DNA of 64,000 nucleotides from Ephemerocybe angulata (lineage: Eukaryota; Basidiomycota; Agaricomycetes; Agaricales; Psathyrellaceae): the NCBI GenBank assembly GCA_013368325.1, contig JAACJK010000059.1, positions 682,001-746,000 on the forward strand, in the 5' to 3' direction. Position 1 is the first letter of the stretch. The number at the start of each line of letters is the position of its first letter. Under the pieces are notes generated by a model that saw only the letters and a program-made list of their open reading frames with translations, was not told the origin of the DNA and searched no databases. Below, piece after piece: positions 1 to 11,261 of the stretch. The position numbers and the translations under genes were made by a program.

Positions 1-1574
1 GAGGTATAGTGTGAGCTTGATCTCCATGACTGGTCCAAACGGTGAATCGCTTACCACGGGCATGAGCTCCTCCGAGACGGGCTCGCTGCAAGACAGCAGC
101 CTGTAGATGAGACCGTAGCATCTCCTCAGTAAGTAGAGGAGCACCTGTGCGTCCATATCAGCGACCACCCAAGTGGAGGTAAGCAACACCTACATATTGG
201 CCATCTGGCCTATTCCCCTCCGAGTCCACGAACTTCCCATCCACACGCATCTTGTCGATCTCCTGGAGGCTTAGTGAGTAGTTCCAGAGATCGGTCTCTC
301 GTAGCGTCCATCGATGGGTCAAGACAAGGCTCTCCAGCTCAGACCGAATGTCGCTTAGTCGGTCATAGATAGGTTTGAGGGATGTCGCGACGTTCTTCGA
401 GTCTTCGTGTGCCTTGATCTCTTGAGCAATGTCGAAGCACTCTTCCAAAAGACCGGAGCATATGGCTTGTGACGCCGGGACTACACCACTTGGGCCCAGA
501 AATTTGCCGTCCACGCGCTCTCTGCTTCGGACGGAGAGTGAGCAAGTTTTGACGCGGCGAAAGGGGAGGCGCGATAGGAATTTTGAGATGAACATAGAGG
601 GGAAACAGGGGGATGGACAAGGTCAGTAAGATTGCTTCGCAGCTGGAGGTCATATACTCCAAGGGAAGGCAATGTAACAGACTTGATGAAACGGGAGAAG
701 TACTCAACGAATCGATATTTCGGAGCTCTTCCTGAAGCGGTTTTAACTCGGCCTTCTGGGAGCCCTCCTTTGCAGCGAGAGCGACCAACTGTCTCCGAAT
801 CGAGATCAACCTTTGGTGAACGGGGACCAACTCTGGGGAAATGACTGATAGGGATTCGAGTAGCTGCTGCACGATCGCATCTGTTTGCGCAAACAAGGTC
901 ATCAGAACCAGAATCTTGGACTATTCAGGTATACACGCACCACACTCGTTGAGTTGCCGTTCTAGTAACTTTGTCAAGGCTTTAGGGTGCTTTCCTGCCT
1001 CGGCATCGCGCATAACAATATCCCGCAGCTCCGCCAAACGCCTCCGGAAAGGGACCAGGTCGCCTTCATTGTAAACGGCCGACTCATTCATATGATTAAG
1101 GATTTGCTATTGCAGAGGATGGAGGGTCAGTCAAAGATTCCTGCTTCAAATTCATGGAAATAAGAAAGATAAGGCCGACGCTCCTTAGAAAAGGCGGTCT
1201 CCACTGTGCACTCCGGTCTGGCGAAGGAGGTGCACAGTTCCTTCGGGAGGAACTTGTACTAACCCGCATTGACGCTATCTGACTGTAAGCCGCAAGGGTG
1301 TCCTTTGTTTTCCCGATGGTCAAGTAAAACAGGGAGAGCAAGGCAAAGACATCCGCAAGAGTCGTGTCCAATCGGTTATTGTATGCAGTTCCGTCATCTC
1401 TGACAGCGTTTAGTTTCTGAACTGAAGGGGAAGCGTGAGGATGAGAGATGCAATCCCTGTTAAGCAAAAGCGAACCGACCTTGCTTCACAACCCCCTGGT
1501 ATAGAGAATTAACGTCTGAGGCCTTTATGAACTCGCCCCTGTCCTTCTTGAGCGCTGTAAGTCTATTTCTGATG
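1..1574 (-). CDS. DUF2408 / UPF0662 family protein, partial
   Basis: Several exons on the minus strand join in frame into a helical repeat protein. Recognisable stretches are IRNRLTALKKDRGEF, LDTTLADVFALLSLFYL, ELVPVHQRLISIRRQLVALA, LRETDLWNYSLSLQEIDKM and a repeated RVDGKF block before QYVLLYLLRRCYGLIY. The pattern of 'x-V-H-x-x-L-x-x-I-R-x-x-L' repeats is that of DUF2408 (fungal UPF0662) proteins, whose function is unknown to me. Introns are good short ones, for example the 49 nt one ending just before VLLYLL near base 146. The 3' end is cut by the window edge after an intron donor near base 60. The N-terminal exons are not resolved: open, GC-rich stretches continue on the same strand to about 2000, so the true start may be there. 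Divergent from the tropomyosin gene. The family call is fairly sure, the boundaries are not. Confidence 0.7.
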
Positions 1575-2206
1575 CTGCAAAGGGGTCAAAGGGGTTCAAA
1601 GGGGCACGGTAGTGTGGCTAGCTGTGGGGTACGAACTTGACGAGAGCCTCGAGGATAGGCAGTTCTGTAAGAGGTTAGCGCTGCAGTATTATTGGGCGTT
1701 TAACTGGGGCCTGACCTTCCTGAGGAACTGGATCGGGCATAATGAAGGATGGGGTACGCAGCAAGGTATGTCGGCCGCGGTCCCAAGCCGAATCGATGAA
1801 GTGATTCAATCGTTCCCACGGTTATCGCATGATTGGGCGCTAAACCACACAACGGCGACGGCTGTTAGGAGCTTTGCCAACGTTCTGGATGCGTCGATAA
1901 CATGAGCCAGGCCACTTGGTAGTAGAGAGGTAGCGGGATCGTCGAATACCGGACTTGGAGTAGGCGTGACGGGTTCGCATCCAAGCGTACCCACTGCGTG
2001 CAGGTCTACATTTCAATGAGATCCAGATAATTATTGTTGCCCGAAAGACATTGCCTTCGAACCCCATAGAAGCCAGTAGGTATGTGCCAATGTCTCGGGG
2101 CAGCAGCTCGCCGGATTTGGGGGCCAAACAAGAGATAGGCTCAGCCACTGGCCTTCCATCACGTTCATCTCCAACAAGCTTGACGCGTCACTTGAACCCG
2201 ACTATC

Positions 2207-2868
2207 ATGGACAGAATCAAAGCGGTCCGTTTCCCAATCGCTCAACAGCATTATATCGACTGACTAGTCCTCGCCATGTTCTAGAAACTCGAGCAGCTCC
2301 GTCATGAGGCCGACGAGGCCATTGAGCGCGCTGAGAAGGCAGAGGCCAAGGTGAAGCAACTGGAGCAGGCCAACCTGGAAAAGGAACAAGAGATCACCTC
2401 TCTCTCGCACAAGCTGGGGCAGCTTGAGATCCAATCTGAGAAAGTGGAGAAGGATTTGGCAGACGCCAAGCAGGGTAGCCTTGCTGGCGAATCGTCGTCG
2501 AAGGCTGCCGAGAACCTAACGCGGAAGATCCAGTTGTTGGAGGAAGAGCTCGATTCCGCTGAGAAGAACTTGAAAGATACCGTTGAGAAGTACGTTCTAC
2601 TACACTCATAACCCTCTTCCCCGATGTCACTGACTATCGTGCATCAGACTCAGGCAGGTAGATATCAAGGCGGAACACTTCGAACGTCAAGTGCAGAAGG
2701 TTGAGGTTGAGCGGGACGGGTGGGAGAAGAAGTACGAGGTGCGTACAACTGGGTACCGTCTGGGGTGCCTAACACTAACGGAACATATCTCTGTAGGAAG
2801 CGGTGGAGAAGTACAAGAAGCTACAGGCCGATATGCAAGAACTGGAGCAAAGCTTGGGAGGACTGTAA
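2207..2868 (+). CDS. TPM1: Tropomyosin (Cdc8/Tpm1 type)
   Basis: Four exons, 2207-2224, 2285-2589, 2648-2738 and 2797-2868, give a 161-residue protein, the usual length for fungal tropomyosin. It starts MDRIKAKLEQLRHEADEA and is one uninterrupted heptad coiled coil, rich in E, K, L and A, with the hallmark segments RKIQLLEEELDSAEKNL and IKAEHFERQVQ, and ends in LQADMQELEQSLGGL. In fungi tropomyosin polymerises along formin-made actin filaments, stabilises actin cables and the cytokinetic ring and promotes myosin V transport. The first exon codes for only six residues, so automated prediction may start too late. Followed on the same strand by a shortened copy of itself about 1.1 kb downstream. 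Confidence 0.93.
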
Positions 2869-3999
2869 TCGGAAATACGTTATCATCGCTCATCTCTCTC
2901 TACATCGGAACCCTTGGAAGCCATTTGATCGCCTTAATCTGAACTTAAATATACGGAAATGTGGAACGATCCTCTCTCTGGTGACATGGATGGCATCGAT
3001 CTCTTCTGACGCGCTCCCCGAACTCGGGGGGCAGTACGGCCCCGTTCACCAGGCTCGTATCTTTCTGGGCGATATCGCGATGCTGATTGGATACTTCAAG
3101 TTCATGTTAGGGACTTTAGGCACCCGACTGAACTGTATGTGCAAGGATCACCCGACGTTGGTGATAGTTGGGGGGTGACCGTAGTGTCCCGTTTCTGAGT
3201 CTAGGCGACCATTGATATGTATGATTCCTTTGTTTTACTTCAAGGACCCTAAGCACTAGTGCCAAGATCCTCGACTCTCACTAATTCGGCAGTCGAAATC
3301 AGCACTGAGTACGATCCTTCCCTTACAGCGACTCACTCGCAACAACCTACCATAGTCGCCTGCTGAAAAGTGACAACGTGCGCCAATTTGGCCAGGAGTA
3401 ACCTTGTTTGTGGTTCGGATATCCGTCGAGCTTGTTGAGGAATCTGCTGGAGCATCTCTGGAGCTCATGAAGCACCTGGTAAAGAGATAGTAACTAGTGT
3501 GGATTCCGATGTAATGTTCATAACCCCTGAACGTCAGGGCACGGGCGCCTATTGCCTTGGGGCACATCGCCAGATATTGCGACATCGGGATCGCTAAATT
3601 CCGCAAGTATTCCCTAGGATTTACTCCTCTCCAGCCAGAGAAGCGATTTCGACAGAGGGGGCTGCCGGAGTGGACACCCTTACTTAAAATGTCCCTTTCG
3701 CACATCGTGCTCGCGGTGGTCCACTTCCGTCGATCTCCCGACCTAAGTCCAGCTCCTAGAGTTTACAAGCATATTCGTTCATATTGCTGCTGGTCGATAA
3801 TATTTCTGTTGCGCCCCTATGTGAGTCCTCGAGTGCCGACCGCCTCAGGGGTCAGAGCATTCGGAACTCGGGTTGAGATCATCTACACCGGCCCATTTGT
3901 CCTGTCATTGACAAGCAACATTTCAGGAACCGACTCACGTCGAAGCGAGCTTTCCTTTCTTCATTCCTTCCCCCACTTGCTGCTCTAGCTACCTATACC
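2869..3999 (+). other. Intergenic spacer between two tropomyosin-type genes
   Basis: About 1.1 kb with only short open frames on both strands. None shows protein motifs or convincing splice junctions. It must hold the 3' end of the tropomyosin transcript and the promoter of the following gene; no clear TATA box was seen. Confidence 0.5.
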
Positions 4000-4481
4000 A
4001 TGTCTGACAAGGTATGGCCCTTCTCCCCTCATAACCGCGGCAACTTGAGGAGATTGTTAGACCTCAAATGATGTCAAGAACCTACACAGAAAGATAATAG
4101 AGGAGTTAGAGGGCGCTGGGGTCGAGAAGGCGAAGATTGAAGAGATACAGGAGGGGCTCGAAGGGAGCGAGCTGAACATGCTGAAGAATGTGGAGAGGTA
4201 TGGTCAATATGGTCAGAGGTGCCGGAGAACTAATCACTATCGAGCCCATAGGTTGAGGATGCTCGAAATCAAAACAACACACTATGAGCGTAAGACAGAG
4301 GCGCTGGAGGGCGAGGTTCTGCGGTGGGAGGACAAACACGAAGTACGACCTCCGAACCTTACTCGAATAGTTGACGTGAATCCTAATGCATCGTTCCAAC
4401 TCTTAGGAGCTGCTGCTGAAGTACAAGTCACTTCAAAGAGACTTTACGGATTTGCAAGCGAGTGTTGAACCTGATATCTAG
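4000..4481 (+). CDS. Truncated tropomyosin-like paralogue
   Basis: Exons 4000-4011, 4061-4197, 4252-4342 and 4407-4481 encode about 104 residues: MSDK, then NLHRKIIEELEGAG, LNMLKNVERLRMLEIKTTHYERK, WEDKHEELLLKYKSLQRDF and the end DLQASVEPDI. This aligns with the C-terminal 100 residues of the tropomyosin at 2207-2868 (RKIQLLEEELD, VEKLRQVDIKAEHFERQ, WEKKYEEAVEKYKKLQ). The last two introns fall at the same codon positions and phases, and the penultimate exon is 91 nt in both genes. The roughly 60 N-terminal residues, including the conserved start, are missing. The frame is open and splice sites are intact, so it may be expressed as a short coiled coil, or be a decaying duplicate. Whether it still binds actin is unknown. 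Confidence 0.75.
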
Positions 4482-4720
4482 TTTGACTACTTGCGGTTCT
4501 CCCTTTGGTTCTCCCTGTCACTGGCATAGCTTTCTTGAATTAGAATGAGAATGTATACTTGCGATAAATAATCCCTGGGATATTTAATGAGAGAAAAGGC
4601 TCATAAAGCCAGCAAGCCATTATGACTTCAATTGGAGACCCGCTTGGCAAGGCCGTTTCTGCGTCATCTCCTGTCACATCATGACAACACTTCTTGCCCT
4701 CAAACCACTCGCGACTGACC

Positions 4721-6197
4721 ATGCCCTATGATATAACGGAGAGAATCGTCGAGGTAAACCGTATATCTTTATAGCTAAAAGTCTATAACTTAGTCTGGGC
4801 TCTTCCAGAATGGGCCGCTACCTGGAAGTAACCACAACCCCGAGGTCGGGCGCTTAAAAGCCATTATTCAGGAGCGCGAGGAGAGGATCAAAGACCTGGA
4901 AAACATGTTGAGGGAAGAGCGTGAAGAGACGAAGCTCTGGGTGAGGCGGGCCAAAGAGCATAGAACGGCGGCAGAGGCAGGGGAGGATATCATCAAAGAG
5001 CTACGAACCAGGATAGAGGCACTTGAGAAGGACCCAGTGGTAGCTACTCAAAACAGTCGGGCCATGGAGGGTAATCAGGTAAGCCTGTCGCCGTATTTTG
5101 AGGTATATCTATGATAATATACAGTCCCCCCTCCCTTCTAGGTCCCGGCTTCAGGAGATGGAAATAGGCGCTCGCTCGGGATTCGCAAGGAACCGAGCAT
5201 TGACTCTTACTACAGTAACCCCTTTTCAAGTCACAAACAACGGAACCCAAGTCAAGGAATCGAGGTTGAAGACCGGAGACACCCTGAGTCTTCCCGTGCC
5301 TCAACCAGCCGCACTGAGGTCCCTGCCCCTTCGCCCTCTGCCGTGGAGCATGAACTCGACGGATTGCTGGGCCAACTCTCATGGGAGACGTTCGAACTCA
5401 TAGCTGACCACATCATCAAATGGGCGAACAACCCTGAAAGAGGAGATGATGGGAGAACGCTGAAGTTCCTCGTACGTCTCATATTTGAGAGGGCCGCAGA
5501 TGATGCTGCGCAGGCGAACCTCTTCGCGAACCTCTGCCAAACAATCTTGTATCGGATCAGCCCCAGGTTTCAAGAATCTTTCCCCCAGACTTACGAGAGG
5601 GGACCAGTCTTTGGCGGGGCCCTCTTCAGAGTGTATCTGAATAGCCTCTGCGTTGAGGAGCTTGACCGCTCATGGTGGACAGTTCAACTTCCTAGGCGTG
5701 CTAGCCGGGAGTCTTCTGCCTCGGCCCCCATCCAAAATGTCAGGCGCCGGGGGCTTCATCTAATCGCTTTATTCGGGGAATTATACATGCTGAAGATACT
5801 CGATGAGCACTTAATGCATGAGTGTATCAAGAAGCTCATTGCCATTATCGAAAGTAACTCGGATTCGGGAGATGCAGTCCAGGCGCTGCACACGCTCCTT
5901 TCCACAATCGGTACCAAGCTCGACACACCGCAATCTCGCACAGAATTGGATATCCAGTTTCGCCGCATGAAGAGCATCAGCAAGGGTGCACAGTACAGTG
6001 CACATAACCGTTCCCTACTCCAGGTGCGTACTAGTTGCCGGCTCCTGGGGAGTTTTGTAGCTTATGTATTGTTTGTGCCACAGGATCTTCTCGATCTCCG
6101 CAAGCGCAAGTGGGTTTCGCTTACCGAAGCGAGAGTGCAAAGTTACAAACAATTGGGATTTCCTTCAGGAAGCCGTACAGGAAGTAGGCTTGGCTAA
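4721..6197 (+). CDS. Short eIF4G-like MIF4G-domain protein with N-terminal coiled coil
   Basis: Exons 4721-4753, 4809-5078, 5142-6023 and 6084-6197. Residues about 20-90 form a charged coiled coil (QEREERIKDLENMLREERE). A serine-rich linker follows, then a helical domain opening with LGQLSWETFELIADHIIKWA, DDGRTLKFLVRLIFERA and FANLCQTILYRISP, which is the signature of the MIF4G domain of eIF4G: helical repeats that bind eIF4A. The domain ends near the exon break before DLLDLRKRKW, again as in eIF4G. The rest of eIF4G (cap-binding and PABP-binding parts) is absent, so it is a small paralogue of unknown target. The C terminus is uncertain: reading straight through gives a stop at 6197, but removing a 55 nt GT-AG segment (about 6113-6167) gives an alternative tail with EAVQEVGLAKKIQD. 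Confidence 0.75.
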
Positions 6198-6608
6198 AAA
6201 AATTCAAGATGTATGTGTTGTATGTGTTGTCCTTGCGTAGTATTTACAGCCTCAGTGTCCCATAACTCCATATCGATTGAACGAGCGCCTAATCCGGCCG
6301 GAGAACTAATCGGGCTTTTAACTACAATTCATGAGCGATTCCAGTGCGTGAGACTTCCTTTTCCAAACGACCATCTCATACCAGCTTCGTTATCTACGCC
6401 CCCTAACCTCACTCTACGCATCGTATTGGTATCAGTCACGATTGGTGTGTGCCCTCATACGTTAAACCTGGCTATGCCCAATCTGAATGGGACCAGGACT
6501 ATCAGCATCTTGAACCCGAGGCTCGTCGCGCTGGACAGGGGTATCTCAATCTGACTCCGTCGACTTCGCCATTCACTGTCTTCCTTTCCTTCCTCATATC
6601 TTCGTGAT
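6198..6608 (+). other. Intergenic spacer upstream of F-box gene
   Basis: About 400 bases. If the alternative C terminus of the upstream MIF4G gene is used, its last codons lie at 6198-6238. Otherwise only 3' UTR and the promoter of the F-box gene; no distinct signals seen. Confidence 0.4.
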
Positions 6609-7889
6609 ATGGTACACGACTCAATCCTACCGGCCGACTTGACCGCGAGGATCCCTCAGGAGATCTTCGACCATATCATCGTCGCAGCACCTTCCAAACC
6701 AACCCTCGAATCGTTCAGCCTTGTCTGCAATTCATGGGCTTCGACTTCTCGGACACGATTGTTTGAGACGGTTAAACTGTCTAAAAAGTTCATCCATCGC
6801 ATGGATGAGGATGCCGGGGCCTCCAGGCACATCCTGCCGTGCGTACGGAACGCCCACATTTTCCGAATGCATGCCAGTGAAAGGCCAGGGTCAGAGCGAT
6901 GCAGAGACAGGCTACGAATTCTGTCCAAAATGACAGGACTCCGGGCTATGACTCTCAAGGAATGTTCTGCATCGTTTGTTAGGCTGCTGGGGGAGTCACT
7001 GGAAAGGGGTAACAACTCCGACACGATATCGACGCTTGTGTTGGAGGGAACTGTTGACTTTCCTTCTTTTACGGAGTTCCAGGAGACTATTGCCATGTTC
7101 TCCGGGCTGCGACACCTCTCACTATGGACTGTAGACCCTGGGGTAGCACCAGCGGATAAGCATGTTGGCCCGACGACATCATCGGTATCACCTACCATAC
7201 CCGTCCCTCCGAAACTCAGATCGGTCACGTTCATGTTCAGTAATTCACTCCACCAGATGATCTCCTGGTTCTTTGGCCCGACAAAATTCCTTGAAATCCC
7301 TTTGCTCGACCTGGCGGAGATTGGCGTCCTTGCCCAGACCAAGCATACCCGCATTGAGAGACTGTCTCTAGGCCTCTTTTGCGACCCTCCACCTAGATCC
7401 CTTGGTATGTGATATCCATGGTCGTGTTCAATGCGTTATACCGGAAAGCTAAGCCCCTCATTAGAAAAGCTTTTGTCTGGCTGGGATTGCTTGAACACAA
7501 TAGATCCCGGACCAATATATCTAAGCTCTCCCTTGGGTACACACTGCTCGTACAACGACCTCTCGGGGGACCAATCCTTGCCTGTGACGCCATGGTACTC
7601 CCAAATGCTTTCAAGCATCACTTCATGTCTCTCCCGCTTGAATTTCAAACTCGTTGGGACCGAAGAACCGGATGGCGGGGTACATCGCATGGATTGGGCC
7701 ACCCTTGACAGCCTCCTCGACACATCACCCTTCTACAGAAACCTTGAAGTGCTTCAAATTGGGATTGTCGATTTTCCTATCACCCTTGCAGATGTTGAGA
7801 GATCTGTTCGCCCGCGACTTCCTGGACTTCGGTCGAGCACGCGACTTGAGGTTGTTTGGATCTCTGGAGAATATGTAATTTCGGATTGA
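6609..7889 (+). CDS. F-box domain protein
   Basis: Two exons, 6609-7404 and 7465-7889, joined across a 60 nt intron (GTATGT donor, TTAG acceptor), give about 406 residues. Residues 12-55 hold an F-box like those expanded in Agaricomycetes: RIPQEIFDHIIVAAP, then SFSLVCNSWASTSRTRLFETV. The rest is leucine-rich with pieces such as LRAMTLKECSASFV, ISTLVLEG and LRHLSLWTVD, consistent with a degenerate leucine-rich-repeat substrate-binding region. F-box proteins act as substrate receptors of SCF ubiquitin ligases through Skp1. The substrate cannot be guessed. The ATG at 6609 directly precedes the F-box and no earlier in-frame start is needed. Confidence 0.85.
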
Positions 7890-8384
7890 AATTTGAGCTT
7901 GACAACCGCGGTTTCGTTCATGTCCAATGTATGTATGCTTGTGCAAAAACTCTGGGGTAGTTACTAGTTAAGGATCAGTACTCAGTACTCAGTAGCACAT
8001 TCCATGTAGAATAAGTCGCCGCTTCATTTCTCGTTGATATCTGCTCAACCCAATGCCCCTCCTGGAAGCAGGCGGTGGACTCTCCCAAAACACCCTCTCT
8101 GGCGAAAAATAGACACCACTCAATTATACTTTTGGTCGGGCCTGGGAGAGCCCCGAGCCAGGGCAGAACGCCGCACAGCTCTACTCCGACTAGTGCTGCC
8201 TGGATTGTCGCCAACGTCCACCGATTCAGGCGTAGAGGCGTGTTCCGCAGAACCCGACCTACGTGTCCCGGTTGCACGGCGTCGGGGAAGCCGGTGCTGA
8301 ACCGGGCCCCAAGTCTTCCATCCAGCTCTGAAAGTAAAACGAGATCCAAAGTTCATTAGTATATTGTACAGATCCAATCCGATA
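7890..8384 (+). other. Intergenic spacer between convergent F-box and RIB3 genes
   Basis: Shared 3' region of two convergent genes. It contains a short direct repeat of ACTCAGT units near 7976-7993 and otherwise only short frames without motifs. Confidence 0.4.
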
Positions 8385-9354
8385 TTAAGCTTCTGGATGG
8401 GTCCTCCTCCACTCCGCAAGCATCTCCACACTGATCATCTTAATGCCCCACCGATCCGCAAAAGCCCTGCAATCGTCCCTACGGGCCATGCTGCCCTGGG
8501 GGTCATCGTTCACGAGCTCGCACAGGACACCTGCGAGCGGCTGGTTCGTGATCCTGCAGAGGTCGACGCCGCTCTCGGTGTGGCCTTTGCGTGTGAGGAC
8601 GCCGCCCTCTCGTGCGCGCAGGGGCACCATGTGCCCCGGGCGGGTGAAGTCGTTGGCTGTGACGGTGGACGATGCGAGCGAGCGTGCGGTGAGGCTGCGG
8701 TCGTGTGCTGAGATGCCTGTTGTCGTGCCTGGGGTGCAGAGTGTAAGCCAGGATTGCTTGGAAAGTTAACGAGAGTGGGGCGCACCGTGCTTATAGTCTA
8801 CTGTAACGGTGTAGGCGGTTCGGTGTCTGTCCTCGTTCTCTGGAACCATCATCTGGATGTTGAGCTCCTCGAGCCGGTCACCCGGAAGAGCGCAGCAGAT
8901 GTACCCGCTATAGACCGAGGATCATCGTTGGAACGAGCGGGGGAGGAGGAGGGGTTGCATATCACATGTTAGCCCATCATAGTGCAAGGTAAGTAGGATA
9001 GCCGCCGCCGCACCTCGTATGTTTGATCATCCAAGCCATCTTTTCCGTCGTGCATTGGCTAGCGGCAATGATAAGATCGCCCTCGTTCTCGCGGTTCTCG
9101 TCGTCCATTACGACGAGAAACTCGCCCGCCGCGAACGCGGCGACGGCATCCTCCATGGAGTCGAACGCGAAGGCGGTGCGCTCGGGGGCGTCCGTGATTT
9201 CTGTGGGGCGCCAGATCTCCTGTGTCGCCGATGCAGGGGGCTGGGATGTCGGGGTACTGCCGTTGGCTATTGAGGGGGCTGAGAACGAGAGTTTGGCCGA
9301 GTGCTTCGTGCCATTGAGTTGGACGGGGGTCTGGGAGATAGCTACTGGTGCCAT
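8385..9354 (-). CDS. RIB3: 3,4-dihydroxy-2-butanone 4-phosphate synthase
   Basis: Three exons on the minus strand, 9354-9014, 8907-8786 and 8728-8385, give 268 residues. The enzyme converts ribulose 5-phosphate to 3,4-dihydroxy-2-butanone 4-phosphate and formate, the four-carbon precursor of riboflavin. Diagnostic motifs are all present: [16 protein letters not shown] (acidic loop that binds substrate and metal), the [12 protein letters not shown] block formed across the first exon junction, [22 protein letters not shown] and [10 protein letters not shown] near the C terminus. The N-terminal 55 residues are a low-complexity extension upstream of the catalytic domain, longer than in yeast Rib3. 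No GTP cyclohydrolase II domain is fused, as usual in fungi. Divergent from the phosphate carrier, with 433 bases between the two starts. Confidence 0.96.
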
Positions 9355-9787
9355 TTTGTGTGGTGGTAGTAGAGGTGGGTTGCGGGGAGGGTATTTAAAG
9401 TGTCAAGGTCGGGGTAAAGAAGGGAGAATGGAGAACATGCGATACGGCGAATGTTACAAATCGAGATCACGAATACCGTGATAGTTTTTAGGCTGGGTTA
9501 TAAAGCCGGTGGGTGGGCACTCAATTAGGGCTAGATTTCCCAGTCGACAGGCGACGAGAACAGGTGTAATGGGCGATCCGTGCGCCCCTGAGGGCGTGTA
9601 TACGGACGCAGGGAGGAGTCAGGACGGAGCAGACATCGCACAGCGTTTAGCCTGAGTGAGTAGCCGACGCCGTTCGGGCCGGCGGCTGGAGAATGACGGG
9701 ATTGGTTGATGGGACGGGCAGAGCCGGCGTCGGAAATTGTTTTTCAGGCGGATTGCTGGCAACGCTCTTCTCTACCTACACTCTACA
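9355..9787 (+). promoter_or_regulatory. Bidirectional promoter region between RIB3 and phosphate carrier
   Basis: The only space available for the promoters of two divergent genes. A TATAAAG near 9499 lies about 290 bases before the carrier ATG and about 145 bases before the RIB3 ATG. Its role is inferred from position only. Confidence 0.4.
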
Positions 9788-10909
9788 ATGGCCGCTGCTA
9801 AATGGGATGCTAGGTCAGTTTCGCCGTCTGGTCTGTGCACCGCGACAACGCTTACACCTCTCTAGACTTGCTGGGCCCGTCCCCCACGACACGTCGTACT
9901 ATGCCAAGTGCATGCTCGGCGGTGTCCTCGCCTGCGGTATCACCCACGCAGGTATCACCCCCCTCGACGTCGCAAAGTGCAACATGCAGGTCAACCCCGC
10001 AAAGTACAACGGCCTCATCCCCTCCCTGAAGCTCCTCGCAAAGGAGCAGGGCTCCACCGGTCTCTGGAAGGGCGTCGGTCCCACCTTCGTCGGCTACTCC
10101 CTCCAGGGAATGTTCAAGTATGGTCTCTACGAAGTGTTCAAGGACTACTACTCGAACCTCGCTGGCGAGGAGGCATCCGCCAAGTACAAGCCCCTAATCT
10201 GGCTCGCTGGTTCCGCCTCTGCTGAGGTCTTCGCCGACATCGCCCTCTGCCCCCTCGAGATGACCAAGGTCAAGATCCAGACCTCCGCCAACGGTACCTT
10301 CCCCACTGCCTTCGGCGCTGCCCTCAAGCAGATGTCTGCCACCAAGATTGAGACCCGCTACCCCTTCGGCTCCCTCGTCCCCCTCTGGTCGCGTCAGGTT
10401 AGTCCCTTCCTTCCGAGGCGGACGCGTCTCGTCATCGGCATGAGGTCATTTGCTAACCACGTGCTTCCACTAACAGATCCCCTACACCATGGCCAAGTTC
10501 TTCTTCTTCGAGAAGATCGTCCAGGTCTTCTACACCAAGGTCTTCACCGCCCCCAAGGAGTCTTACTCCAAGACCACCCAGCTCGGTGTCACCTTCGCCT
10601 CCGGTTACCTCGCTGGTGTTGTCTGCGCCATCGTCTCCCACCCCGCCGACTCCCTCGTCTCCCTCCTCGGAAAGGCTGAGAACAAGGGCAAGTCCGTCGG
10701 TACCATCGCCTCTGAGACTGGTATTGCCACCCTCGCTACCAAGGGTCTCGGTACTCGTGTCATCATGATCGGTACGTTCGCTTCCTGTGCTGCATATTTT
10801 AACTGGATACTCATAGAACCTCCTCCTAGGTACCCTCACTGGCTTCCAGTGGTGGATCTACGATTCATTCAAGTCGGCCATGGGTATGGGTACCACTGGT
10901 GGCAAGTAA
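9788..10909 (+). CDS. MIR1: Mitochondrial phosphate carrier
   Basis: Exons 9788-9813, 9866-10397, 10477-10771 and 10830-10909 give 310 residues, the standard length of a mitochondrial carrier. Three tandem carrier repeats are visible, with the signature loops TPLDVAKCNMQ, CPLEMTKVKIQ and HPADSLVSLLG closing their odd-numbered helices. The segments HDTSYYAKCMLGGVLACGI, LWKGVGPTFVGYSLQGMFKYG and IPYTMAKFFFFE are characteristic of the phosphate carrier (Mir1/Pic2), which imports inorganic phosphate with protons across the inner membrane for ATP synthesis. Only a short N-terminal extension (MAAAKWDAR) is present. Codons in this gene are strongly C-ending, unlike its neighbours, consistent with high expression. 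Mir1 versus Pic2 cannot be separated here. Confidence 0.92.
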
Positions 10910-11261
10910 ATGTGCCCCATTGTCGTTACGCATCCCACGATATAGTCTGGCTGGGTGAGCCACTGCTTATATCTTATGAGCAATTAAAAGGACGCTCTGT
11001 AGTCTTGTATTCCCTACATGTGCCTCTAATTGTCCATGCCAATACCATAGATAGACTGACATGCATGCTAATACCATTCTTCGGATTGGACACATTCAAC
11101 GGATTTTCTGAGAGTTTGATCTGCTTGCTTGCTGCTTTATCTGAGATTATTAAGGGTTCTTTTTGCCATTAAATTAGTCCACGTTAAAAGTGGGGTACTA
11201 TGAGTGGATAGGTATGATGTAGAGTGTCCAAGTGTAATTGGGGAGGGAGATGGGCTAATCA

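Noticed and set aside
3256..3988. Frames of about 145 codons on both strands downstream of tropomyosin
   Set aside because: They overlap one another, show no motif, and no splice junction links them to another exon.
9693..9787. Upstream ATG at 9693 as start of the phosphate carrier
   Set aside because: The frame from 9693 runs through the first intron; the ATG at 9788 followed by the 52 nt intron gives the normal carrier length.
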